Shown piece by piece: positions 9,261 to 18,044 of a stretch of 41,090 nt of DNA. The stretch lies in NCBI GenBank assembly GCA_902579215.1, contig CACHGH010000009.1, positions 1 to 41,090 of the forward strand. Direction: 5' to 3'. The notes below the pieces were generated by a model. The model did no database searches, was not told where the DNA came from, and was given only the letters and a program-made list of their open reading frames with translations. Positions within the stretch are counted from its first letter, which is position 1. Each line of letters opens with the position of its first letter. A program made the position numbers and the translations under genes. The DNA comes from an uncultured Pelagibacteraceae bacterium (GTDB lineage Bacteria > Pseudomonadota > Alphaproteobacteria > Pelagibacterales > Pelagibacteraceae).

Positions 9261-9707
9261 TTATTGGATTGGATTTTCTGGGTTTGCTTTCTGAACAAAA
9301 TCCTCTATCTGATCAGCAGCATCTTCAATTATTTTTTCAAAATCTTCTCTATTTTTCTCAATTTCAAATTTAAATTTATCTTGTTCTTCATTTAATTTTT
9401 TAATCTCTATTTCTTTTTTTTCCTTATATTCATAGACCAAAGATTTTAATTCTCTAAATTTATTAGAAAGCATTTTAAGTTCTTCTTTTTTTTCATTAAT
9501 TTTTTTTCTAGTTTCAAAATACTCATCCATTACCTTGATTGATGTAATTAGTAATAGTTTATTTTCACCAATACCTCCTAAACTACTTTTTAGTTCGTCA
9601 AATTTTTTGTTTAAATGCATAGACAGTTCCTCTAAATGCTCCTCTTGCCCATCTTCGCAAGACAATAAAAAATCTTTTCCATTAAATTTTATGTTTACAT
9701 TTGCCAT
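9261..9707 (-). CDS. zapA: Cell division protein ZapA
   Basis: FtsZ-binding protein that bundles Z-ring filaments. The N-terminal globular domain (about residues 1-55) has NVNIKFNGKDFLLSCEDGQEEHLEELS and KLLLITSIKVMDEY, typical ZapA features. The C-terminal half (about 62-140) is a long charged coiled coil, longer than in E. coli ZapA (148 against about 109 aa). It overlaps the preceding coiled-coil gene by 13 bp, so translation is probably coupled. Confidence 0.9.
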   Translation of the reverse strand: MANVNIKFNGKDFLLSCEDGQEEHLEELSMHLNKKFDELKSSLGGIGENKLLLITSIKVMDEYFETRKKINEKKEELKMLSNKFRELKSLVYEYKEKKEIEIKKLNEEQDKFKFEIEKNREDFEKIIEDAADQIEDFVQKANPENPIQ

Positions 9708-10018
9708 TTATCAATTTCCTCTAAGAGAGTATCTGTTTCTTGATTTAATTCATCAATTTTCTCAGAAAACTCTATTTCTTTATTTTTGTCATTATTTTTA
9801 TGTTTGCTTATTTCCTCCAATTTTTGGTTAAGCTGTTCATAATCTTGAACTAAATTTTGATATTTAGTTTCAATTTCTTTTTTTTCAATTTCTAATTGAT
9901 TTTTTTGATTATCTAAATTTTTCAGACTATTTTTAAGATTTGGATTTTCTAAGTCTAAATTTTTTAATTTAGAAAGGGCTAAATCTAATTTTTTTTCTTT
10001 TTCACTAGTAGTTTTCAT
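9695..10018 (-). CDS. Small coiled-coil protein upstream of zapA
   Basis: A 107-residue protein, almost wholly heptad-repeat coiled coil (Leu/Ile at spaced positions among Lys, Glu, Asn and Gln), with no signal peptide or membrane segment. I do not recognise a named family by sequence. Many alphaproteobacteria carry a small coiled-coil gene (DUF4164-like) just before zapA, and position and composition match that. A division-related role is inference from the 13-bp overlap with zapA. It is the first gene of the minus-strand run and is divergent from tkt. Confidence 0.7.
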   Translation of the reverse strand: MKTTSEKEKKLDLALSKLKNLDLENPNLKNSLKNLDNQKNQLEIEKKEIETKYQNLVQDYEQLNQKLEEISKHKNNDKNKEIEFSEKIDELNQETDTLLEEIDKWQM

Positions 10019-10072
10019 ATATATATATTTATATTATTAAATTGAGTCTTCTTAGTCTAGATAGGATAATTT

Positions 10073-12031
10073 TTGAAGATACGACATAAAGATTTGAGCA
10101 ATGCGATTAGATTTTTATCGATCGATGCGGTTGAAAAGGCTAATTCTGGCCACCCAGGAATGCCGATGGGAATGGCTGATGTTGCAACCGTACTTTTTAG
10201 AGACTTTTTAAAATATAATCCAAAGAACCCGGATTGGTTAAATAGAGATAGGTTTATTTTATCTGCAGGTCATGGTTCTATGCTTCTATATTCTCTGCTT
10301 TACTTAACTGGCTATAAAAGCATTTCTTTAAATGAAATAAAAAATTTCAGACAACTTAATTCTATTTGTGCTGGCCATCCAGAATACCACCCTGGTAGTG
10401 GTATAGAAACTACTACAGGCCCTTTGGGCCAAGGAATTGCAAACGGTGTTGGTATCGCAATAGCAGAAGAAATTTTAAAAAACAAAATTGGTAAGAATAT
10501 TATTAATCATAAGACATATGTTTTAGCTGGAGATGGTTGTTTGATGGAAGGTATTAGCCATGAAGCACTAAGTCTGGCTGGTCATCTCAAATTAAAAAAT
10601 CTTATACTTTTATTTGATAATAATTCTATCTCAATAGATGGTCCAACAAGTTTAGCTGTATCGGATAATTACAAAAAAAGATTAAATAGTTATGGATGGG
10701 ATTATATTGATATAGATGGTCACAATGAAAAACAAATTTTTAAAGCTTTAAAAAAAGTACAAAATGCTAAAAAACCTACAGTAATATCTTGCAAAACTAA
10801 AATAGGATATGGATCACCAAATAAATCTGGTACTGCTTCTGTGCATGGCAGCCCCTTAGGAGAAGGAGAGGTAAGTTTAGTTAGAAAAAAACTAAAATGG
10901 AAACATAATCCTTTTATAATACCTGAAGAGATTCTAAATGAATGGAAAAAAATTGGTGAAAAAGGTATTAAAAAAGAGAATAGTTGGCTGAAGCTTTATA
11001 AATTAAAAAAACAAACTATAACAAATATCTTTTCTAATAATTTTCAAACCGATTTTGAAAATGAAAAAAAAAATATTATTAAAAATTTGGAAGCAATTGC
11101 GACTAGAAAATCTTCAGAGAAAATTCTAAATATTTTAGTAAAAAATAATTTTAATATTATTGGTGGATCTGCTGATTTAGCTGGGTCAAATAATACTAAA
11201 ACACAAAACCATAAAATTATCAGTCCTGGAAATTTTAAAGGAAATTATATTCATTATGGAGTAAGAGAACACGCAATGTGTGGAATTATGAATGGTCTAG
11301 CTCTGCATAGCAATTTAATTCCATACGGTGGTACATTTTTAATTTTTAGTGATTATTGCAAACCATCAATAAGATTATCAGCTTTAATGAAAAAAAGAGT
11401 TATATATGTTATGACGCATGACTCTGTAGGGCTTGGTGAAGATGGTCCAACTCACCAACCAATCGAACAATTGTCCGGTTTAAGAGAAATACCGAACTTA
11501 TATGTTTTTAGACCAGCAGACACAACGGAGACTTTAGAATGTTGGCAGATTGCTTTAGAAAAAATAAACTCTCCAAGTATTATTGCTTTAACAAGACAAA
11601 AACTAAATCCTGTTCGTAAAGAATTTATAAAAGATAATAGATGTGCATACGGAGCATATGAAGTTTTAAGAACCAAAAATGAGATTAATGTAACTATATT
11701 TGCAAGTGGTTCTGAGCTTAATTTAGCTATTGAAGTCAGTCATAAATTGGCCACAGAAAATATTTATTCCAAAGTAATATCAGTGCCTAGTCAAGAATTA
11801 TTAAACGAACAGTCTTCGGAATACAAAAAAAAATTATTAGATGAAACAAAATTTAAAGTATCTATTGAAGCAGGCTCTACTGGAAGTTGGAAAAAATATA
11901 CAGGTGAAAAAGGATTGAACTTTGGAATTGATGATTTTGGTAAAAGCGCACCATATAAAGATATTTTTAATCATTTTGGATTAACTAAAGAAAAAATTGT
12001 TAAAAAAATAAAAGAAAAGATAAAAAATTAA
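10073..12031 (+). CDS. tkt: Transketolase
   Basis: Thiamine-diphosphate enzyme that moves two-carbon units among pentose and hexose phosphates. Landmarks in order are NAIRFLSIDAVEKANSGHPG, GHGSMLLYSLLYL, GPLGQGIANGVGIA, the TPP/Mg motif GDGCLMEGISHEAL (about 161-174), GVREHAMCGIMNG with the catalytic Glu at 399, and THDSVGLGEDGPTHQP. Length 652 aa is full. The start is TTG, chosen because it matches the family N-terminus and has AGGA (10063-10066) six bases upstream; no suitable ATG exists. It heads the plus-strand operon, one base before gap. Confidence 0.97.
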   Translation: MKIRHKDLSNAIRFLSIDAVEKANSGHPGMPMGMADVATVLFRDFLKYNPKNPDWLNRDRFILSAGHGSMLLYSLLYLTGYKSISLNEIKNFRQLNSICAGHPEYHPGSGIETTTGPLGQGIANGVGIAIAEEILKNKIGKNIINHKTYVLAGDGCLMEGISHEALSLAGHLKLKNLILLFDNNSISIDGPTSLAVSDNYKKRLNSYGWDYIDIDGHNEKQIFKALKKVQNAKKPTVISCKTKIGYGSPNKSGTASVHGSPLGEGEVSLVRKKLKWKHNPFIIPEEILNEWKKIGEKGIKKENSWLKLYKLKKQTITNIFSNNFQTDFENEKKNIIKNLEAIATRKSSEKILNILVKNNFNIIGGSADLAGSNNTKTQNHKIISPGNFKGNYIHYGVREHAMCGIMNGLALHSNLIPYGGTFLIFSDYCKPSIRLSALMKKRVIYVMTHDSVGLGEDGPTHQPIEQLSGLREIPNLYVFRPADTTETLECWQIALEKINSPSIIALTRQKLNPVRKEFIKDNRCAYGAYEVLRTKNEINVTIFASGSELNLAIEVSHKLATENIYSKVISVPSQELLNEQSSEYKKKLLDETKFKVSIEAGSTGSWKKYTGEKGLNFGIDDFGKSAPYKDIFNHFGLTKEKIVKKIKEKIKN

Positions 12032-12032
12032 A

Positions 12033-13040
12033 ATGAGTATTAAAATAGGAATCAACGGTTTGGGCAGAATTGGCCGAATGGTGATTAGGGCTATTATTGA
12101 AAACAAATATAAAAATATTGAAATCAAACATATTAATAATAGATCAAATTCAGAAATTAGTTCTTCTTTACTAAAGTATGATTCAATACATGGAAAATTT
12201 AATGCCGATATAAAACATACCGAAAATACCATTACAATTAATAATAAGAAAATATCTTTTTCTCAAAAAACAAATATTGAAGATATAAAATGGAAAAAAT
12301 ATGGCGTTGATATAGTTTTCGAATGTACGGGAAAATTCAATTCAAAAGATAAACTTTTGCCTCATTTAAAAAATGGAGCTAAAAAAATCATAGTGTCTGC
12401 TCCATGTAAAAATGCAGATAAGACTGTAGTGTTTGGAGTAAATGAAAATACTATTAAAAATGAAGACCAAATTATATCAGCAGCATCTTGTACTACAAAT
12501 TGTCTGGCTCCTGTTGTGAATGTTTTGAATAATGATTATGAAATTGAAAAAGGTTTTATGACTACAATCCATGCATTTACAACTGATCAAAGAATACTTG
12601 ACAATTCTCATAAAGATCCCAGAAGAGCTAGAGCAGCAAGCCAGTCAATAGTCCCGACCTCAACTGGTGCATCAAAATCGATAGGAGAAATAATTCCTTC
12701 AATGAAAGGTAAACTAGAAGGAGTTGCTATGAGAGTTCCAACCCCTAATGTTTCGTTAATAGAGCTAGTATTCTGTTCAAAAAAACCGCTATCTAAAGAA
12801 AAAATTAATAATAGTTTTTTTAAAGCCTCAAAAAAATCACTCAAAGGTATCCTTAATATAACTGAAGAAAAACTAGTTTCAATCGATTTTAATCATAGTT
12901 CATATTCAGCAATAGTTGATTCCTCATTAACAAGTGTGATCGGAAATAATATGGGAAAAATTTCTGCATGGTATGATAATGAGTGGGGCTTTTCTTGCAG
13001 AATGTGTGATATTTCAGAATATTTACATAAAATTTCTTAA
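12033..13040 (+). CDS. gap: Glyceraldehyde-3-phosphate dehydrogenase, type I
   Basis: Interconverts glyceraldehyde-3-phosphate and 1,3-bisphosphoglycerate. The Rossmann motif GINGLGRIGR is at residues 6-15, the catalytic Cys 153 in SAASCTTNC, and the phosphate-binding and C-terminal segments (RRARAASQSIVPTSTGASK, SWYDNEWGFSCR-like) are present. At the end of the second strand, where NAD-specific enzymes carry Asp (INDxx), this protein has Asn 36 followed by Arg 37, so NADP or dual use is possible. Its stop shares one base with the pgk start. Confidence 0.97.
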   Translation: MSIKIGINGLGRIGRMVIRAIIENKYKNIEIKHINNRSNSEISSSLLKYDSIHGKFNADIKHTENTITINNKKISFSQKTNIEDIKWKKYGVDIVFECTGKFNSKDKLLPHLKNGAKKIIVSAPCKNADKTVVFGVNENTIKNEDQIISAASCTTNCLAPVVNVLNNDYEIEKGFMTTIHAFTTDQRILDNSHKDPRRARAASQSIVPTSTGASKSIGEIIPSMKGKLEGVAMRVPTPNVSLIELVFCSKKPLSKEKINNSFFKASKKSLKGILNITEEKLVSIDFNHSSYSAIVDSSLTSVIGNNMGKISAWYDNEWGFSCRMCDISEYLHKIS

Positions 13041-14230
13041 TGAAAAATATAAAGAGTAGTGAAATTAGTTTTGAAAAAAAAATTGTATTATTAAGATTGG
13101 ACTTAAATGTACCTTTGCAGAATGGAAAAATAACTGACACAAGTAGGATAGACAAAATAATTCCAACTTTAAATTTTTTAATACAAAAAAAAGCTCAAAT
13201 AATAATAATTTCACATGTTGGTAGACCTAAAGGGAAAATGGTTGCAGAATTATCGCTTGAACCAATTTGTAAAAATTTGTCAGAAAAAATAAATAATAAT
13301 ATTAATTTAATTAAATCTAATCCAAAAAAAATTAATAAGAAAGAACTATTTAGTAACTCAGATAGTAATATAGCTATGCTTGAAAATATTAGATTTTATA
13401 AGGAAGAAGAAAAAGATGAAACAATGTTTGCACAATCTATTGCGAACCTAGGTGATATATACATTAATGATGCTTTTTCTTGTTCCCACAGAAAGCATGC
13501 ATCTGTATTTAGTATTACTAAATTTCTTCCATCTTTTGCTGGGCTACAATTAAGCTTAGAATTAGAAGCTTTAGAAAAAATTACAAAAAAAATAGAAAAA
13601 CCAATTACATGTATAATTGGAGGGTCAAAAATATCTACAAAAATCAATATAATTAATAATCTTATTCCAAAATTTGACAATATGATCATTGTCGGTGGTA
13701 TGGCTAATAATATTCTTAAATATAAAAAACATCCAATTGGTAAGTCGATCAATGAAGATGGGTGTGATCATATAATTGAACAAATTTTCCATCATTCAAA
13801 AAAACAAAATTGCAAAATTATATATCCTTCGGATGTTTGTGTTGGTAAAAATTTAGAAGGCTCAGCCACAATAAAAAATTTAGATGAAGTTTTAGACGAT
13901 GATTTAATACTAGATATTGGCCCTAAAACTATAAAAAATATTCAAGATATAATTGATAAGTCAAAAACCATACTCTGGAATGGTCCTGCTGGGTATTTTG
14001 AAAATACTAATTTTTCAAAAGGTAGCTTAGAAATTGCAAAAAAAATTGCAAAAAAAAATGAACTTAATGAAATTTTTTCTGTAGCTGGGGGTGGTGATAC
14101 CGTTGCATCATTAAATAATTTTGGATTAACAAATAATTTTAATTTTGTTTCAACCGCGGGTGGTGCTTTTTTAGAATTTCTTGAAGGTAAAGAATTACCT
14201 GGTATAAAAGCTTTAAATTATTATGTCTAG
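13040..14230 (+). CDS. pgk: Phosphoglycerate kinase
   Basis: Transfers phosphate between 1,3-bisphosphoglycerate and ADP. The substrate-side motifs RLDLNVPLQNGKITD, SHVGRPKGK and CSHRKHASV are in the N-terminal half. The nucleotide-side motifs are GGSKISTKINIINNL, LWNGPAGYFE and GGGDTVAS, with the closing TAGGAFLEFLEGKELPG. Length 396 aa is standard. TAATG overlap with gap and an 8-bp overlap with fba indicate coupled translation. Confidence 0.97.
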   Translation: MKNIKSSEISFEKKIVLLRLDLNVPLQNGKITDTSRIDKIIPTLNFLIQKKAQIIIISHVGRPKGKMVAELSLEPICKNLSEKINNNINLIKSNPKKINKKELFSNSDSNIAMLENIRFYKEEEKDETMFAQSIANLGDIYINDAFSCSHRKHASVFSITKFLPSFAGLQLSLELEALEKITKKIEKPITCIIGGSKISTKINIINNLIPKFDNMIIVGGMANNILKYKKHPIGKSINEDGCDHIIEQIFHHSKKQNCKIIYPSDVCVGKNLEGSATIKNLDEVLDDDLILDIGPKTIKNIQDIIDKSKTILWNGPAGYFENTNFSKGSLEIAKKIAKKNELNEIFSVAGGGDTVASLNNFGLTNNFNFVSTAGGAFLEFLEGKELPGIKALNYYV

Positions 14231-15230
14231 TTTAAACGATATTGTATTAAAAATTATTTCGTCAGGAAAGGGAATTTTAGCAGCTGACGAAAGCACAGGT
14301 ACAATGACTAAAAGACTTGAAAGTGTAAAAGTTGAGTCTAGCTCAAAAAATAGATTGACTTTCAGGCATACATTATTTTCGTCAGAAAAAATGAGGACAT
14401 GTATAGGTGGTGTGATTTTATATGATGAAACAATTAAACAAGAATTTAATTCAAAAAAAATTCCAGATATAATTTCTAATAATGGAGCAATTCCTGGAAT
14501 AAAAGTAGATACAGGAGCAAAAGTTCTATCAAGTTCACCAAACGAAAAAATTACTGAAGGCTTGGACGGTTTAAGAGAAAGATTAAAAGAATACTACAAT
14601 CTTGGCGCAAGGTTTGCTAAATGGAGAGGCGTTTACACAATTTCAGAAAAATTTCCTAGCAAAATATCTATTTATTCAAACGCTCATGCTTTAGCAAGGT
14701 ATTCTGCATTAGTTCAAGAGACTGGAATGGTTCCAATAGTTGAGCCGGAAGTTTTAATGGACGGTGATCATTCTGCTGATATTTGCCTTAAAAAAACTTC
14801 TGAGGTAATTAAAAAATGTTTTGAAGAACTAATTCTGCATAAAATTGATTTAAAAGGAATTATTTTAAAACCAAATATGATCTTGCCAGGAAACAAATCA
14901 GATGAAAAAATTACTAGCGAAGAAATTGCAGATCTTACATTAAAGTGCCTAAATGATAGCGTGCCAAAAGAAGTTCCTGGAATTGCTTTTTTATCTGGTG
15001 GTCAATCAGAAGTTGAGGCTACGAAAAATTTAAATACCATCAGTAAAAAAAATAAATCCGACTTTTTAATGACGTACTCTTATGGAAGAGCACTTCAACA
15101 AAGTGCTTTAAAGAACTGGGCAAAAAATTTAAGTGATATTGAGGGTACCCAAAAAATATTTAATCATAGAGCTAAAATGTGTAGTTTAGCTGCTCAAGGT
15201 AAATGGACTGAAAAGGTTGAAAAAAATTAA
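14223..15230 (+). CDS. fba: Fructose-bisphosphate aldolase, class I
   Basis: Schiff-base aldolase that joins or splits fructose-1,6-bisphosphate. The eukaryote-like class I signature is clear: GKGILAADESTGTM near the N-terminus, ARFAKWRGVYTI, IVEPEVLMDGDH, and GIILKPNMILPG with the Schiff-base lysine, then FLSGGQSEVEATKNLN. At 335 aa it is slightly shorter than animal enzymes (about 363). The protein is metal-independent, which suits an iron- and zinc-poor ocean habitat (inference). It overlaps pgk by 8 bp and the next gene by 14 bp. Confidence 0.96.
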   Translation: MSSLNDIVLKIISSGKGILAADESTGTMTKRLESVKVESSSKNRLTFRHTLFSSEKMRTCIGGVILYDETIKQEFNSKKIPDIISNNGAIPGIKVDTGAKVLSSSPNEKITEGLDGLRERLKEYYNLGARFAKWRGVYTISEKFPSKISIYSNAHALARYSALVQETGMVPIVEPEVLMDGDHSADICLKKTSEVIKKCFEELILHKIDLKGIILKPNMILPGNKSDEKITSEEIADLTLKCLNDSVPKEVPGIAFLSGGQSEVEATKNLNTISKKNKSDFLMTYSYGRALQQSALKNWAKNLSDIEGTQKIFNHRAKMCSLAAQGKWTEKVEKN

Positions 15231-15831
15231 AAAATTTGTTTATTTAATTTCTCCAGTAAAAATTAATAATAAAACATTTTTTGAAACTTTAGACTTGGTA
15301 TTTAAAACTAAAAGGATATCTTTTTTTCAATTAAGATTAAAAAAACAAAACGCAAAAAAAATAGTAAATATAGGTAAAAAAATTAAAAAATTATGCAATA
15401 AAAACAGGGTTAAATTAATTGTTAATGATGACCCAATGCTTGCAAAAAAAATAAACTCAGATGGTTGTCACATAGGGCAATCTGATTCTACGGTATTAAA
15501 TGCAAGAAAAATTATTAATAAAAAAATTGTTGGTGTTACTTGCCACAATTCAAAAAAGCTTATTAAAAAAGCTATTAAGGAAAAAGTAGACTATATTGCC
15601 ATAGGATCATTTTATACATCCAAAACTAAAAAAATTAAGTTTAAAGCGAATATCAAACTTTTAAAAGCGGCAAAAAAAATGACTAAAATTCCAATAGTAG
15701 CAATAGGTGGTATAAACTTAAAAAATTATAAAAAACTTTTATTGAATAAAGCTAACTTTTTAGCTATTTCAAGCTACGTTTGGAGAAATAAAAAACTTTC
15801 TCCTGTTGAGGCAATAAGGAAATTAAAATGA
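15217..15831 (+). CDS. thiE: Thiamine-phosphate synthase (ThiE family)
   Basis: Couples the pyrimidine (HMP-PP) and thiazole phosphates to thiamine phosphate. The TIM-barrel landmarks are FFQLRLKKQ, LIVNDDPMLAKKI (Mg-binding Asp pair), DGCHIGQSD, GVTCHNSKK, YIAIGSFYTSKTKK and IPIVAIGGINLKN. It is 204 aa, typical. The TTG start gives a 14-bp overlap with fba and a normal N-terminus (KFVYLISPV); the exact start is uncertain. TenI-type relatives are the main alternative, but the NDD and GQSD motifs favour ThiE. It ends in an ATGA overlap with efp. Confidence 0.87.
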   Translation: MKKIKKFVYLISPVKINNKTFFETLDLVFKTKRISFFQLRLKKQNAKKIVNIGKKIKKLCNKNRVKLIVNDDPMLAKKINSDGCHIGQSDSTVLNARKIINKKIVGVTCHNSKKLIKKAIKEKVDYIAIGSFYTSKTKKIKFKANIKLLKAAKKMTKIPIVAIGGINLKNYKKLLLNKANFLAISSYVWRNKKLSPVEAIRKLK

Positions 15832-16388
15832 AGATATCTGGAAATGAAATTCGGGTTGGAATGCTAATTGAGCATAAAAATGATTTGTGGGAGGTATTAA
15901 AAACCCAACATGTAAAACCTGGTAAAGGTGGTGCGTTTGCTCAAGTTGAAATGAAAAGTGTCAATAAGAATACTAAACTAAATGAAAGATTTAGATCAAG
16001 TGATACAGTTGAAAAAGCAACAATAGAAGAATTTAAATTTAATTTCTTATACGCTGACGATAATGAGTATTATTTTATGAATCCAAAGTCTTTTGAGCAA
16101 ATTAGTATTAAAAAAAATATTGTTGGAGAAAAAGGTAAAATGTTGAGCGAAAACTTAGAAGTTATTATTAATTTTTACAATGACAATCCATTAACTGTAC
16201 AATTGCCTAATCAAATTACTTGTAAAATCAAAAGTACTGATGTTGCGCTTAAAAAACAAACAGTTTCATCGTCATATAAACCAGCGATATTAGAAAATGG
16301 ATTAAACATACAAGTTCCTCCATTTATAGAAAGTGAAGATACGATAATAGTTGACACCAGAACTTTGGAATATGTCAAAAAAATATAA
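15828..16388 (+). CDS. efp: Translation elongation factor P
   Basis: Ribosome-binding factor that relieves stalling at polyproline. It has the three-domain EF-P pattern: KISGNEIRVGMLIEHKNDLWEVLKTQHVKPGKGGAF, with the modifiable Lys in the PGKGG loop, then FMNPKSFEQISI, and a C-terminal OB domain ending in IIVDTRTLEYVKKI. Length 186 aa is normal. Its ATG overlaps the thiE stop. No epmA or epmB modification genes are in this window. Confidence 0.97.
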   Translation: MKISGNEIRVGMLIEHKNDLWEVLKTQHVKPGKGGAFAQVEMKSVNKNTKLNERFRSSDTVEKATIEEFKFNFLYADDNEYYFMNPKSFEQISIKKNIVGEKGKMLSENLEVIINFYNDNPLTVQLPNQITCKIKSTDVALKKQTVSSSYKPAILENGLNIQVPPFIESEDTIIVDTRTLEYVKKI

Positions 16389-16394
16389 TCAAAT

Positions 16395-17135
16395 ATGAAC
16401 TCTATTTCTCCAGCACTAAATATAATGATTAAGGCAAGTGAAAAGGCTTCTAAAAATTTAATTAGAGATTTTGGAGAAATTGAAAAACTGCAAGTATCAA
16501 TTAAGGGACCATCTGATTTTGTTTCGAGCGCAGACACTAAAGCAGAAAAAATAATTATCGAAGAATTAATGAAAGCAAAAAAAAATTACTCAATATTAAG
16601 TGAAGAAAATGGATCAAAAATTAATAAAGATGAAAAAAATGTTTGGATTATAGATCCAATTGATGGAACTACAAATTTTTTACATGGAGTACCTCATTTT
16701 GCAATCTCTATAGCATTAAAATCTAATAATGAAATTGTTTCAGGTTTAATTTATGATCCAATAAAAGATGAGATGTTTTTTGCTGAAAAAAATAGTGGTG
16801 CATTTTTAAATAATAAAAAAATTAAAGTTTCAAAAAAGAAAAAAATAGAAGGATGTTTGTTTGCAACTGGTGGAAAAAAAGAAGCAAACCTTAATTTATT
16901 AACAAGAAAATCTGGAAGTGCTGCTCTTGATATGGCGTATGTGGCAGCTGGAAGGTATGATGGATATTTTCAAAATAATTTAAATTTGTGGGATGTAGCT
17001 GCTGGAATAATAATTGTCAAAGAAGCAGGTGGTATTGTAAATGAGATCGATTTACTAAAAAAAAATAATATTAAAATAAGAGCTTCTAGCATTGCAATTA
17101 ACGATATTATGAATGAAAAATTATTAAATTATTAA
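16395..17135 (+). CDS. suhB: Inositol-1-monophosphatase family protein (SuhB-like)
   Basis: Mg-dependent sugar/inositol phosphatase of the FIG superfamily. Metal ligands are visible in ILSEENG (Glu), [25 protein letters not shown] (the two Asp of the signature) and [16 protein letters not shown] (the last Asp). Length 246 aa is slightly shorter than E. coli SuhB. In E. coli the homologue also assists rRNA transcription antitermination. Here it lies between efp and rpmE in a translation-rich run, which may be relevant. The actual substrate is not decided by sequence. Confidence 0.92.
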   Translation: MNSISPALNIMIKASEKASKNLIRDFGEIEKLQVSIKGPSDFVSSADTKAEKIIIEELMKAKKNYSILSEENGSKINKDEKNVWIIDPIDGTTNFLHGVPHFAISIALKSNNEIVSGLIYDPIKDEMFFAEKNSGAFLNNKKIKVSKKKKIEGCLFATGGKKEANLNLLTRKSGSAALDMAYVAAGRYDGYFQNNLNLWDVAAGIIIVKEAGGIVNEIDLLKKNNIKIRASSIAINDIMNEKLLNY

Positions 17136-17170
17136 TTGTTTTATTAGATCTTTTTGCTATAAGTCTCGAT

Positions 17171-17401
17171 ATGAAAAAAGACATACATCCAAAGTACCAC
17201 AAAATAAAAGTTGAGATGACTGACGGGACTCAATTTGAGACTAAGTCTACTTGGGGATCAGAAGGAGATACTTTGAAGTTAGAAATTGATCCAAAATCAC
17301 ATTCGGCTTGGACTGGTGGAAAACAAAAACTTTTGGATAAGGGAAGAGTTAGTAAATTTAATAAAAAATTTCAAAATTTTAGAGCTGAAAAGAACAAATA
17401 A
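17171..17401 (+). CDS. rpmE: 50S ribosomal protein L31
   Basis: Ribosomal protein bL31, bridging subunits. [19 protein letters not shown] and [18 protein letters not shown] are diagnostic. It contains no cysteine, so it is the zinc-independent form usual in alphaproteobacteria. Length is 76 aa. Its TAA shares one base with the next ATG (TAATG), suggesting translational coupling to trcR. Confidence 0.97.
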   Translation: MKKDIHPKYHKIKVEMTDGTQFETKSTWGSEGDTLKLEIDPKSHSAWTGGKQKLLDKGRVSKFNKKFQNFRAEKNK

Positions 17402-17976
17402 TGTCTAACACACCTTTGATGCCAATGGCTACAGCTGTTTGGTTAGTTGAAAATACTTCTTTAACATTTAAACAAATTGCAAACTTTTGTAATCTTCATG
17501 AAGTTGAAATACAAGGAATAGCAGACGGCGAAGTTGCAAAAGGAATAATTGCTTATAATCCAATAATTTCCGGTCAGCTAACTAGAGAAGAAATTGAATT
17601 ATCTTCTAAGGATAAAGATAGACCATTAAAAATCAAAACTGACGATGTTGAGATATCAAACTTAACAAAAAAAGTTAAAAAATATATACCGCTATCAAAA
17701 AGGCAAGATAAACCGGACTCGGCTTTATGGTTAATTAAACATCATCCTCAGCTAAAAGACTCTCAAATTGCGAGGTTAGTTGGCGTAACAAAAAATTCAG
17801 TTACTTTAATTAGAAATAAAAGTTATTGGAACTATAATAATTTAAACCCTAAAGATCCAGTAGCTATGAGTTTGTTTTCTCAAAAAGATTTGGTAGATGC
17901 AATTGAAAAAGCAGAAAGAAGAATAAAAAGAGAGAAAAGGGAAAAAGAGAAAGAAAAATTGAAACAATCAAGTTAA
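17401..17976 (+). CDS. trcR: DUF1013 protein, cell-cycle regulator TrcR family
   Basis: Alphaproteobacterial protein family annotated as cell-cycle transcriptional regulator TrcR (DUF1013). The conserved start [23 protein letters not shown], the segment HEVEIQGIADGEVAKGI, and the second helical repeat ALWLIKHHPQLKDSQIARLVGVTKNSV (a helix-turn-helix-like unit, about residues 115-145) all fit. The C-terminal 30 residues are a charged Lys/Glu/Arg helix. Length 191 aa is close to the family norm. The functional name rests on family annotation only. Confidence 0.9.
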   Translation: MSNTPLMPMATAVWLVENTSLTFKQIANFCNLHEVEIQGIADGEVAKGIIAYNPIISGQLTREEIELSSKDKDRPLKIKTDDVEISNLTKKVKKYIPLSKRQDKPDSALWLIKHHPQLKDSQIARLVGVTKNSVTLIRNKSYWNYNNLNPKDPVAMSLFSQKDLVDAIEKAERRIKREKREKEKEKLKQSS

Positions 17977-18034
17977 GAATATGATTAAATTTAATAGACA
18001 TCAAAATTATAAAATGTTAATTACTCATTTTTTT

Positions 18035-18040
18035 GGAGGT
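18035..18040 (+). promoter_or_regulatory. Strong Shine-Dalgarno (GGAGGT) of rpsU
   Basis: Perfect six-base complement to the 16S 3' end. It is one of the strongest ribosome-binding sites I see in the window, where most genes have weak or no Shine-Dalgarno. Its spacing of four bases to ATT at 18045 decides the rpsU start. A strong site on the gene for the protein that binds beside the anti-Shine-Dalgarno is compatible with autoregulation (inference). Confidence 0.75.
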
Positions 18041-18044
18041 ATTT

